Below are positions 57,269-64,000 of a DNA stretch of 64,000 bases, piece by piece; positions within the stretch are counted from its first letter, which is position 1, and every line of letters begins with the position of its first letter. Below the pieces are notes generated by a model that saw only the letters and a list, made by a program, of their open reading frames with translations, ran no database searches and was not told the origin of the DNA. The stretch spans positions 62,001 to 126,000 of the forward strand of contig NZ_JAHKKS010000005.1 of NCBI RefSeq assembly GCF_019737615.1, given 5' to 3'. This DNA comes from Sphingobium xanthum. Its GTDB lineage: Bacteria > Pseudomonadota > Alphaproteobacteria > Sphingomonadales > Sphingomonadaceae. A program made the translations under genes and the position numbers.

Positions 57269-58402
57269 ATGCCTCCGCTGCCAGTGACAGGAGCCGACCG
57301 TTTCTATCCGCCGGTTCTCGTGACCCGGCGGCGCCTGTCCGTGTGGCGGTGGATCTTGCCGTTCCTCATCATGGCCATCGCACTGCGGCTCGCCCCGATG
57401 GCGGTCGGTGCCATCTCCGGCATGCGGCAGGCGCGAGAGCAAGCGCTGATCGAGCAGATCGCGCCGACGCAGCGGACGAGCATTGCCAACCTCATCGAAA
57501 CGCCGGGCCAGACCTTCACCGGCTCTGCCTATTTCTTCGCGGAGGGCGCCTTCGACCCGGCGCCTGGCATCGACGCGGGCGCGGCCAACGGCCTTGGCAC
57601 GCAATGGCGCGGCAACCGGCATATCCTCGCCATCGACATCGGCCCAACGGCGGCCGCCTATCGCTTCACGGGGCGCAGCGCGACGGACCGGATGCGCGCG
57701 CTCTCCTGCCTGACCAACGCCATCTATTACGAAGCGGCCAACGAGCCGGAGGAAGGCCAACGCGCGGTCGCGCAAGTGGTGCTCAATCGTCTGCGCCATC
57801 CCGACTGGCCGAACACGGTCTGCGGCGTCGTCTATCAGGGCACCGAGCGCGACGACCTGCGCTGCCAGTTCACATTCAGCTGCGACGGCTCCATGGCGCG
57901 CATCCCGAGCGGCGAGAAATGGCTGCGCGCCCGCCGCGTCGCCGAGCGAGCGCTGAACGGCGAGGTCTTCGCGCCCGCAGGCCTCGCGACCTATTATCAC
58001 ACGCTGACGGTCTTTCCGGGTTGGGCGAACCAGATGCATGCCTCCGCGATCATCGGCGCGCACATCTTCTATCGCACACCCGGCGCGGCGGGCCTGCCCA
58101 CACGCTTCCGCGACAGCTATGCCGGCATCGAGACGATCAACTGGCCGAGCGCCAATGCCTATCTCGACCCGCGCGACGCGCCGACGCTGCCGCTGATTCC
58201 GGCTCTGCCCAGCGGAGGTGCCGGCGCCTCGCCGGGCCTGCCCTCGGCGCCCGTGCCGGTGGCGGCGCGCGCCCTTCCCCCTAATATACCAACACCCCAG
58301 CCGAGCAGCACGGTACGCGGCCTGCCGCAATCGGGCGACATCAAGCCGCAATGGCGCAATGCCGGGCGGCCCCTGAAGGACATCAAGGCGAGCCGGGATT
58401 AA
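57269..58402 (+). CDS. SleB/CwlJ-type cell wall hydrolase, membrane-anchored
   Basis: 377 residues from ATG 57269; the frame extends 55 codons upstream but no start there has a convincing ribosome binding site. One membrane segment (about 27-50) anchors a periplasmic domain. The hydrolase-2 domain (about 150-285) has CLTNAIYYEAANEPEEGQRAVAQVVLNR with the catalytic Glu and GVVYQGTERDDLRCQFTFSCDG. A Pro/Ala-rich tail ends the protein. In non-sporulating alphaproteobacteria such proteins are thought to be lytic transglycosylase-like enzymes. Confidence 0.88.
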   Translation: MPPLPVTGADRFYPPVLVTRRRLSVWRWILPFLIMAIALRLAPMAVGAISGMRQAREQALIEQIAPTQRTSIANLIETPGQTFTGSAYFFAEGAFDPAPGIDAGAANGLGTQWRGNRHILAIDIGPTAAAYRFTGRSATDRMRALSCLTNAIYYEAANEPEEGQRAVAQVVLNRLRHPDWPNTVCGVVYQGTERDDLRCQFTFSCDGSMARIPSGEKWLRARRVAERALNGEVFAPAGLATYYHTLTVFPGWANQMHASAIIGAHIFYRTPGAAGLPTRFRDSYAGIETINWPSANAYLDPRDAPTLPLIPALPSGGAGASPGLPSAPVPVAARALPPNIPTPQPSSTVRGLPQSGDIKPQWRNAGRPLKDIKASRD

Positions 58403-58481
58403 GCCGGGTTGCGGCGGCATGTCTTGGAGTGAGTGAATTTCCGGAAGCGGCTGTCGGGACGCGACGCCATTTCAGTCTTAG

Positions 58482-58655
58482 CCCCTCCTCTTCAGAGGAG
58501 GGGTTGGGGTGGTGTAGCAACGGTGCGAATGATCGCTTCGCGAGCGATGCTGGCGCATCGCCACCACCCAGCATCAGGTCGGTCATGCCCCCGGCATGAC
58601 CTAAACAGCACGGGGTGCTGTTTACCTGATGCTCCCCTCCTCTGAAGAGGAGGGG
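58482..58655. repeat. Fully self-complementary intergenic element with a three-way-junction module
   Basis: The ends are 22-base palindromes (arms CCCCTCCTCT and AGAGGAGGGG): 58482-58503 and 58634-58655. Then a stem GGGTGGTG (58507-58514) / CACCACCC (58562-58569) with an inner hairpin ATCGCT / AGCGAT. Then AGCATCAGGT (58570-58579) / ACCTGATGCT (58624-58633), which encloses two 9-bp hairpins, GGTCATGCC / GGCATGACC and AAACAGCAC / GTGCTGTTT. The flanks 58403-58481 and 58656-58760 hold no gene. It lies between convergent genes. Confidence 0.85.
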
Positions 58656-58760
58656 CGATGACAGGAAGCCACCTCGAAGCAGACATCACGTCGGGATCAT
58701 CAGACGGTCGTTCCCTACCTTCGCGCGCTTCGCGGCGAGCCCGATGAAGCCAGCCGTCAC

Positions 58761-59141
58761 TTACAGCGTCCCAGCGGTAAGCTGCGCCATCACCTCCAGG
58801 AAGGTCTTGAGCGGGACAGGCTTGGCATAGAAGCAGTTCGCGCCCGCCGCGAGACAGGTCTCCGCCATGTCCGGCGAGACCACGGCCGACAGAGCGAAGA
58901 TCGGCAGAAGGCGCGTGCCGCTGTCCCGGCGCAGCGCCTCGATCAGGTCGCGCCCGTCGATATGCGGCAGCCGGATATCGATGACCGCCGCCAGCGGCGA
59001 GGTCCGGCCGATCACATCGGGCACCAGTCGGGGATCTCCGATGTCGATCGCCTCATAATGTTGTGAGCGCAGGACGTCGCAATAGAGCTTGCGCTGCAAA
59101 GCATCGTCCTCGACAACAATGATGGGCCGACCCGCCGACAC
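58761..59141 (-). CDS. Single-domain response regulator
   Basis: 126 residues if started at GTG 59141; the frame extends to GTG 59243 but neither start has a good ribosome binding site. A complete receiver domain: IIVVEDDALQRKLY (acidic pair), AAVIDIRLPHIDGRDLIEAL (phospho-Asp), FALSAVV (Ser/Thr) and FYAKPVPLKTFLEVM (Lys). There is no output domain, as in CheY- or DivK-like proteins. Its sensor kinase is not in the window. Confidence 0.85.
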   Translation of the reverse strand: MSAGRPIIVVEDDALQRKLYCDVLRSQHYEAIDIGDPRLVPDVIGRTSPLAAVIDIRLPHIDGRDLIEALRRDSGTRLLPIFALSAVVSPDMAETCLAAGANCFYAKPVPLKTFLEVMAQLTAGTL

Positions 59142-59358
59142 TAGTGCCGACCAGCCCAAATGTTCTGCAGCATTTCGAACTTCCCACCGCGCGCACGTTT
59201 CCCGGCGATGCGCTTGAGATATGAATGCCCCATTTTGAGACACTTGTCACGATATTTGCGATGCGCCGTCGAAACAATGCGTCCAGCGTAAAGAAGCTGT
59301 CTTGCCAACGTGCAGTTGTGGACACGTGACGGCCGCGATTTTGTGGCCGTGACTTTCT

Positions 59359-60141
59359 CTACTCGGCCTTCACGATCGCCTGTTCATCACTTTCCTTGGC
59401 GGCGCGGCGATCCGTAAACCAGATCGCGATCAGGGCCAGCTCGTAAAGCAGGCACAGCGGGATCGCGAGCATCAGCTGGGAAATGACGTCCGGCGGCGTC
59501 AGCACGGCCGCGACGACGACGGCGCCGACGATGACATAGCGCCGCGCGCCGATCAGTTGCGCGCGCGAGACGATGCCCGCGCGATTGAGCAGCATCACCA
59601 GCACCGGCAGCAGGAAGCTGATGCCGAAGGCGAGGATGAACTGCATGACGAGGCTCAGGTAACTGTCCATGCTGGGCAGCGCCTCGACGCTGAGGCCGCC
59701 CGCATCCCCCTGGAATTTCAGGAAGAAATGGAAGGCCGTCGGCATCACCAGATAATAAGCGAAGGCCGCGCCGCCGACGAACAATATGGGCGTCGCCAGC
59801 AGGAACGGCAGCAGCGCGCGCTTCTCCTTGGCGTAGAGGCCGGGCGCGATGAACAGCCAGAGCTGGTTCGCGGTGATGGGGAAGGAGATGAAGAAGGCGC
59901 CGAACAGGGCGACCTTCAGCTCCACGAAGAAGGCTTCATACAGCTTGGTATAAACGAGCCGGCCCGTGTCCGCGCCGAAGCCGTCCTTGAGCGGCTGGAC
60001 GAGGAAAGCGAGGAGCTGGTCCGCGAAATAATAGCAGATGACCCCGGAGATGAACAACGCCGCGACGCTGATGAGCAGGCGGCGGCGCAACTCGATGAGG
60101 TGCTCGATCAGCGGCGCCTTGGACTCGTCGATATCCCTCAT
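59359..60141 (-). CDS. tatC: Sec-independent translocase subunit TatC
   Basis: Receptor and core of the twin-arginine translocase. 260 residues with six membrane segments. [12 protein letters not shown] near the N-terminus (conserved Glu of the signal-peptide site), [18 protein letters not shown] and the FAFYYLVMP-type [13 protein letters not shown] segment are diagnostic. Overlaps the tatB stop (ATGA); tatA precedes. Confidence 0.97.
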   Translation of the reverse strand: MRDIDESKAPLIEHLIELRRRLLISVAALFISGVICYYFADQLLAFLVQPLKDGFGADTGRLVYTKLYEAFFVELKVALFGAFFISFPITANQLWLFIAPGLYAKEKRALLPFLLATPILFVGGAAFAYYLVMPTAFHFFLKFQGDAGGLSVEALPSMDSYLSLVMQFILAFGISFLLPVLVMLLNRAGIVSRAQLIGARRYVIVGAVVVAAVLTPPDVISQLMLAIPLCLLYELALIAIWFTDRRAAKESDEQAIVKAE

Positions 60142-60566
60142 GCCGCGGACGTCCCCTTGGGAGTCTCGAGCGGCAGGCCCGGCTGGTCGGGATCCGACTG
60201 GGGGCCGGGATCGGTCTGGTAAGGCGGCACGTCGGGCGCTGCGGCATCGGCGCTCTCGGCTGTCTCGGACGCAGGCAGTTGCGGCGCCGTCTCGTCGACG
60301 ACCGGTTCAGCCGCCGCATCGAATTCCGGAATGCGTGTCGAGGCCATGATTCGCTCGTTTTCCTTGGCCCACTGCTTCTGCAGCTCTTCCAGCTCGGCCT
60401 CGCGAATCATCGCATCGACACCAGTGCGGAAATGGCGGGCCATGCCCTTGGCCTTCCCGATGACCTGGCCGAGCTTGTAGAGCGCGCGCGGCAAGTCCTT
60501 CGGGCCGATCACCACGATGGCGACGACGATGATGAGCAGCAGCTCGGACGAGCCTATGTCGAACAT
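60138..60566 (-). CDS. tatB: Sec-independent translocase subunit TatB
   Basis: 142 residues. A short N-terminal membrane helix ([21 protein letters not shown], with the Glu and the Gly-Pro hinge of TatB) and an amphipathic helix ([19 protein letters not shown]). The acidic Pro/Ala/Asp-rich tail is disordered. It binds signal peptides together with TatC. 34 bases follow tatA. Confidence 0.95.
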   Translation of the reverse strand: MFDIGSSELLLIIVVAIVVIGPKDLPRALYKLGQVIGKAKGMARHFRTGVDAMIREAELEELQKQWAKENERIMASTRIPEFDAAAEPVVDETAPQLPASETAESADAAAPDVPPYQTDPGPQSDPDQPGLPLETPKGTSAA

Positions 60567-60600
60567 GGCGGGCCTTCCGTCGCCTCAGCGCGGGCGCGGA

Positions 60601-60846
60601 TCAGCTGTCGAGCTTCTGCTCGTCGCGGGCGGCCGTCTGATCGCCGGTCGGGCTGGTGCGCTGCTCGATACGCTGGGCGGGCTTGGCCGAAGAGGCCGCT
60701 TCGTCCTCATCGTCCGCCATGCCCTTCTTGAAGCTCTTGATGCCCTTGGCGACGTCACCCATCAGACCGGAAATGCGGCCGCCACCGAATAGCAGCACGA
60801 TGACCAGGACGACGACGATCCAGTGAAGGGCGGAAAAGGAACCCAT
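60601..60846 (-). CDS. tatA: Sec-independent translocase subunit TatA
   Basis: 81 residues. Membrane helix ([20 protein letters not shown]), then the amphipathic helix [15 protein letters not shown] with the conserved Phe-Lys-Lys-Gly-Met, and an acidic tail. Forms the size-variable pore. AGGAGATTTTAGA precedes the ATG. The 169-base gap to scpB may contain its promoter. Confidence 0.96.
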   Translation of the reverse strand: MGSFSALHWIVVVLVIVLLFGGGRISGLMGDVAKGIKSFKKGMADDEDEAASSAKPAQRIEQRTSPTGDQTAARDEQKLDS

Positions 60847-61015
60847 TCTAAAATCTCCTGTGCGAGCCGTCTAACTAGGCTCTTGGGCCAGCTTCTGCAA
60901 TGCCCGTGACGGCCCGGATCATTGCCCCGGACGGGACCGAACACCGCCCCATGTGCCCCGATTGTGACAGGAGCGCGACCGTCACGGCCCGAATCCCGAA
61001 ATTCGCCAGCAGCGG

Positions 61016-61624
61016 TCAGGCTTCGTTGTCCTCGTCTTCGTCCTGCTCCTCGTCATTTTCGAGCAGCGACTGCGACTCCATATTTTCCATCGCCAGATCG
61101 ATCGGATCGAGCAGGCCGGCGGCGCGAAGATCCTCGATGCCGGGCAGATCGCGGCGACTGGCGAGGCCGAAATGGCTGAGGAAGTCGGGCGTGGTCGCAT
61201 AGATGAGCGGGCGCCCCGGCACCTCGCGGCGGCCGGCGGGGCGAATCCAGCCCGCTTCCATGAGCACGTCGAGCGTCCCCTTGGCGACCTGCACGCCGCG
61301 AATCGCCTCGATCTCGGCGCGGCTCACCGGTTCGTGATAGGCGATGATCGCCAGGGTCTCGACGGCGGCGCGGCTGAGCTTGCGCGGCTCCTCGCGCTCG
61401 CGGCGCAGGATGTAGGACAGGTCGGTCGCGGTCTGGAAATGCCAGCGGCCGCCACGCTCGACCAGCTCGATGCCGCGCCCGGCATAATGATCGGCAAGCG
61501 CCGTCAGATGCGGCAGGATGCTCTCTTCCAGCGCGGCATGGCGAGCGATTTCCTGCGGGGTCAGCGGCCCTTCCGCCGCGAAGAGGACGGCCTCGACCAG
61601 ACGGGCGGCCACGGTCAGGCTCAT
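61016..61624 (-). CDS. scpB: Segregation and condensation protein B
   Basis: 202 residues with two winged-helix domains: VEAVLFAAEGPLTPQEIA and VETLAIIAYHEPVSRAEIEAIRGV. RREVPGRPLIYATTPDFLSHFGL follows. It is the KITE subunit that works with ScpA and SMC in chromosome segregation. The C-terminal tail is acidic (ENDEEQDEDEDNEA). Overlaps scpA by ATGA. Confidence 0.95.
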   Translation of the reverse strand: MSLTVAARLVEAVLFAAEGPLTPQEIARHAALEESILPHLTALADHYAGRGIELVERGGRWHFQTATDLSYILRREREEPRKLSRAAVETLAIIAYHEPVSRAEIEAIRGVQVAKGTLDVLMEAGWIRPAGRREVPGRPLIYATTPDFLSHFGLASRRDLPGIEDLRAAGLLDPIDLAMENMESQSLLENDEEQDEDEDNEA

Positions 61625-62454
61625 GCGGGCGCCCCGAGCGAAGCGGGCTTGAGATAGAGCGGCGCGAAGATCGCTTCCTGACGCAGCTCAACCCGGCCCT
61701 GCTTGGCGAGCTCCAACGCGGCGACGAAGCTGCTGGCGAGTGCCGAGCGGCGCAGCACCGGATCAGCCGTTTCGGGCAGGAAGCGGCTGAGGTCCGTCCA
61801 GTCGATCTCCATGCCGAGCAGGCGGGAGACGCGCTCGATCGCCTCGTCGAGGGTCATGACCGGGCGGCGGGCGACGACGTGGATGCGTGGCGCGGTGCGT
61901 GCTTTCACCTGGCCATAGGCCTGGATCAGCTCGAACAGGCTGGCTTGCCAGACGATCGACTTCGGCCGGTGCAGCCCTTCCGGCGCGGGGCGGACGAAGA
62001 CGTCGCGGCCGATTCGATCGCGGCCCATCAGGCGCGCGCCGGCCTCGCGCATCGCTTCCAGCCGCTGGAGACGCAGATGCAGACGCAGCGCCAGTTCCTC
62101 GGGCGAGGGATCGGGCTGGGCTTCCTTGGGCAACAGGAGCCCCGACTTGAGATAGGCGAGCCAGGCGGCCATGACGAGATAGTCGGCGGCCAGCTCCAGC
62201 CTGAGCTCGACCGCTTCCTCGATAAAGCGCAGATATTGCTCGACCAGCGCGAGGATCGAGATTTCGCGCAGGTCCACCTTCTGCGTGCGGGCAAGCGCGA
62301 GCAGCAGGTCGAGCGGCCCTTCCCAGCCCTCGGTCGAGACGGTGAGGACCGCTTCGCCGGGGACGCGACGGACCGGCTCGGCCCAGTCAGAGTCGCCGAG
62401 CAGGGCATCGACATCGAGGTCGAGCTTTTCCTGGATCGGCGTCTCGCCGGTCAT
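61621..62454 (-). CDS. scpA: Segregation and condensation protein A
   Basis: 277 residues, the kleisin subunit bridging the SMC heads. The N-terminal WEGPLDLLLALARTQKVDLREISI is the family hallmark; EEAVELRLELAADYLVMAAWLAYLKSGLLLP follows, and the C-terminal winged helix has SFVAALELAKQGRVELRQEAIFAPLYL. Overlaps nagZ and scpB (ATGA), so nagZ-scpA-scpB are translationally linked. Confidence 0.96.
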   Translation of the reverse strand: MTGETPIQEKLDLDVDALLGDSDWAEPVRRVPGEAVLTVSTEGWEGPLDLLLALARTQKVDLREISILALVEQYLRFIEEAVELRLELAADYLVMAAWLAYLKSGLLLPKEAQPDPSPEELALRLHLRLQRLEAMREAGARLMGRDRIGRDVFVRPAPEGLHRPKSIVWQASLFELIQAYGQVKARTAPRIHVVARRPVMTLDEAIERVSRLLGMEIDWTDLSRFLPETADPVLRRSALASSFVAALELAKQGRVELRQEAIFAPLYLKPASLGAPA

Positions 62455-63467
62455 GCGGCGGACTTTGCGAGCAATGCGTCGCGGGTCGCAAGGGCGCGCT
62501 CGATCGGCCAGTCCGCGGCCGGGCCGGCCTTGATGCTCGTCATGGCGCGATCAAGACGCTCGCGGGAGCGGTCGCTCATCTCAGGCAGGCGCGCGACGAT
62601 GGCCGTCATCTCATCCATGCGGCCCCAGCAATTGAGCGCGATGTCGCAGCCCGCCTCGACGACGCCGAGGGCGAGGTCGTCGGCCGTGCCATTAAGCGCC
62701 TTCATGTCGAGATCGTCGGAGAGCAGCAGACCGTCGAAGCCGATCGCGTCGCGGATGATCTCGCTGATGACGATCGGCGAAAGGCTGGCCGGGCGCTCGG
62801 CATCCCAGGCGGTGTAGAGACAATGGCAGGTCATGCCGACCGGTGACTGGTTGAGCGCGCGGAACGGGGCGAGATCCTTTTCGAGATCCCAACCGCTCGC
62901 CTCGACGCGGGGCAGTTCCTTGTGGCTGTCGACCAGGGCGCGGCCATGGCCCGGCATATGCTTGATGCAGCCGACGACGCCGCCTTCGCGCAGGCCCTCC
63001 AAGGTCGCGCGGCCAAGCGCGGCGACGCGCATGGGATCATGGCCAAAGGAGCGGTCCCCGACCACATCGCTCGCGCCTTCCTGTCGCACGTCGAGCACGG
63101 GGGCAGCGTCGGCGGTGATGCCGGCCTCGGCCAGCATGGCGCCGAGCGCACGGGCATTGCAGCGCGCTGCCTCGATCGCGCTGGACGGCGCGACCTCGTA
63201 GAGCGCATCGAAGGCACCGGCAGCGGGGTATTCCGGCCAGACCGGCGACTTCATGCGGCGGACGCGCCCGCCCTCCTGATCGATCAGGATGTAGAGGTCC
63301 TCGCGCCCGGCGATCTCGCGCAGATCGTCGGTCAGGGCGCGCAGCTGCGCCTTGTCGCCGATGTTGCGATCGAACAGGATATAGCCGGCCGGCTGGCTCG
63401 CCGTGAAGAGCGCCCGCTCCTCATCGCTTACCGTGGTGCCAGCCAGACCGAAGATTACTGGCTTCAT
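62451..63467 (-). CDS. nagZ: Beta-N-acetylhexosaminidase
   Basis: Glycoside hydrolase family 3 enzyme that removes GlcNAc from muropeptides in the cytoplasm during cell-wall recycling. 338 residues. LIDQEGGRVRRMKSP, the catalytic-loop KHMPGHGRALVDSHKELP (conserved Lys-His and the Asp-His dyad), and LLSDDLDMKAL with the nucleophile Asp. It lies 23 bases downstream of the SPOR gene and overlaps scpA. Confidence 0.95.
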   Translation of the reverse strand: MKPVIFGLAGTTVSDEERALFTASQPAGYILFDRNIGDKAQLRALTDDLREIAGREDLYILIDQEGGRVRRMKSPVWPEYPAAGAFDALYEVAPSSAIEAARCNARALGAMLAEAGITADAAPVLDVRQEGASDVVGDRSFGHDPMRVAALGRATLEGLREGGVVGCIKHMPGHGRALVDSHKELPRVEASGWDLEKDLAPFRALNQSPVGMTCHCLYTAWDAERPASLSPIVISEIIRDAIGFDGLLLSDDLDMKALNGTADDLALGVVEAGCDIALNCWGRMDEMTAIVARLPEMSDRSRERLDRAMTSIKAGPAADWPIERALATRDALLAKSAA

Positions 63468-63490
63468 GCCGGCAGACTCACGCTTCTGAC

Positions 63491-64000
63491 TTAGCGCACC
63501 ACCATGCAGTTTTCGCCAGCGACGCGCAACTTGCCACAGGTCGAGGTCGCGTCCGCCGCCGAGGCGACATTCACGCGCAGGCGATAGAGCGTCTTGCCAC
63601 CGGTCTCGACCGGCTCGACCGAATGGGTGAGCGGACCCAGATAGTCGAAGCGACCGGACAGCTTCTTCCAGACGTCCTCGGCCAGCGGCTTGGAGCCGAA
63701 CGCGCCGAGCTGGATGCGCGCGGCACCGCCGGCAGCGCCCGTCGCGGCCGCATTGGGCTTCTTCGCATCGGCATCGACCGTCTTCACGGCAGCCGTCACC
63801 GTCGGCTTGGCGGCGGCGGGCTTGGCGGTCGGCTCGGCCTTGGCGGCAGCCTTTAGATCGGTGCGCGGCGCCTCGGGCACCTTGCTGGCATCGATGCGGC
63901 CGGCAGCATCGCCGCCTTCGCTCGCCTCGAAGCTCGCATCGCCCTCCCCGTCGAATTCCTTCGCATCGGAGGCGTTGGCCGGAATCTTGTAGGTCGCGCC
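63491..64000 (-). CDS. SPOR domain protein, N-terminus beyond the window
   Basis: At least 169 residues; the frame is open to the right edge with no start needed at GTG 63880. The visible part is an acidic and then Ala/Lys/Pro-rich linker (TDLKAAAKAEPTAKPAAAKP) and a C-terminal SPOR domain (about the last 75 residues) with ARIQLGAFGSKPLAEDVWKKL and TLYRLRVNVASAADATSTCGKL. It should bind septal peptidoglycan from the periplasm. In related genomes, from memory, argS lies just upstream. Confidence 0.9.
   Translation of the reverse strand, partial: GATYKIPANASDAKEFDGEGDASFEASEGGDAAGRIDASKVPEAPRTDLKAAAKAEPTAKPAAAKPTVTAAVKTVDADAKKPNAAATGAAGGAARIQLGAFGSKPLAEDVWKKLSGRFDYLGPLTHSVEPVETGGKTLYRLRVNVASAADATSTCGKLRVAGENCMVVR

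Overview
The window is chromosomal DNA from a high-GC alphaproteobacterium, most likely a member of the Sphingomonadales. Evidence: a long dcw cell-wall and division cluster that runs mraZ to ftsA then ftsZ, the scpAB-tatABC block next to nagZ and a SPOR protein, a class I PHA synthase with a phasin, meso-diaminopimelate-type MurE, many four-base stop/start overlaps, and intergenic palindromic repeats of the kind seen in sphingomonads. There are no rRNA or tRNA genes, insertion sequences, phage genes or CRISPR arrays. About 62 protein genes are supported and nearly all are housekeeping.

Layout. 0-9 kb: a small hypothetical, PEP carboxylase, ClpS, then phasin and PHA synthase (carbon storage), an AlaC/DapL-like aminotransferase and a DUF2721 membrane protein. 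9-13 kb: an L,D-transpeptidase, a two-gene chemotaxis-receptor operon and a GNAT acetyltransferase. 12.4-13.1 kb: a gene-poor stretch with a candidate short transcript on the minus strand that carries an 18-codon ORF with a near-perfect Shine-Dalgarno and ends in a strong hairpin. 13-20 kb: two lipoproteins, proA, cobalamin adenosyltransferase, a HIG1 protein, GluQ-RS, an HNH protein and an M20 peptidase. 20-22.7 kb: a VAO-type flavin oxidase and an AraC regulator. 22.8-26.8 kb: murA, an exported RidA-like protein, a cystathionine gamma-synthase family enzyme, a Gre-family factor. 26.9-31.5 kb: a Rieske oxygenase, a MarR regulator and a TauD-type dioxygenase (probably aromatic catabolism), then two EamA permeases.

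31.5-54 kb is a minus-strand block. mraZ-rsmH-ftsL-ftsI-murE-murF-mraY-murD-ftsW-murG-murC-(72-aa protein)-murB-ddl-ftsQ are joined by 14 successive stop/start overlaps; ftsA follows after 4 bases and ftsZ after 128. Downstream lie a TPR-SPOR protein, dgt and a DUF938 methyltransferase. These genes make UDP-MurNAc-pentapeptide, lipid I and lipid II and build the divisome. 54-58.4 kb: a GldG-like membrane protein, a small membrane protein, cysK and a SleB-type hydrolase. 58.4-64 kb: a highly structured palindromic element, a single-domain response regulator, then (right to left) SPOR protein-nagZ-scpA-scpB-tatA-tatB-tatC.

The observations I rate highest are the small transcript near 12.9 kb, the fully self-complementary element with a three-way-junction module at 58.5 kb, the placement of several palindromic elements between convergent genes, the uninterrupted translational coupling of dcw with an unidentified 72-residue member, and candidate MraZ, CtrA, GANTC, MarR and PhaR-type sites. 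All regulatory calls rest on motif recognition by eye and were not tested by any search.
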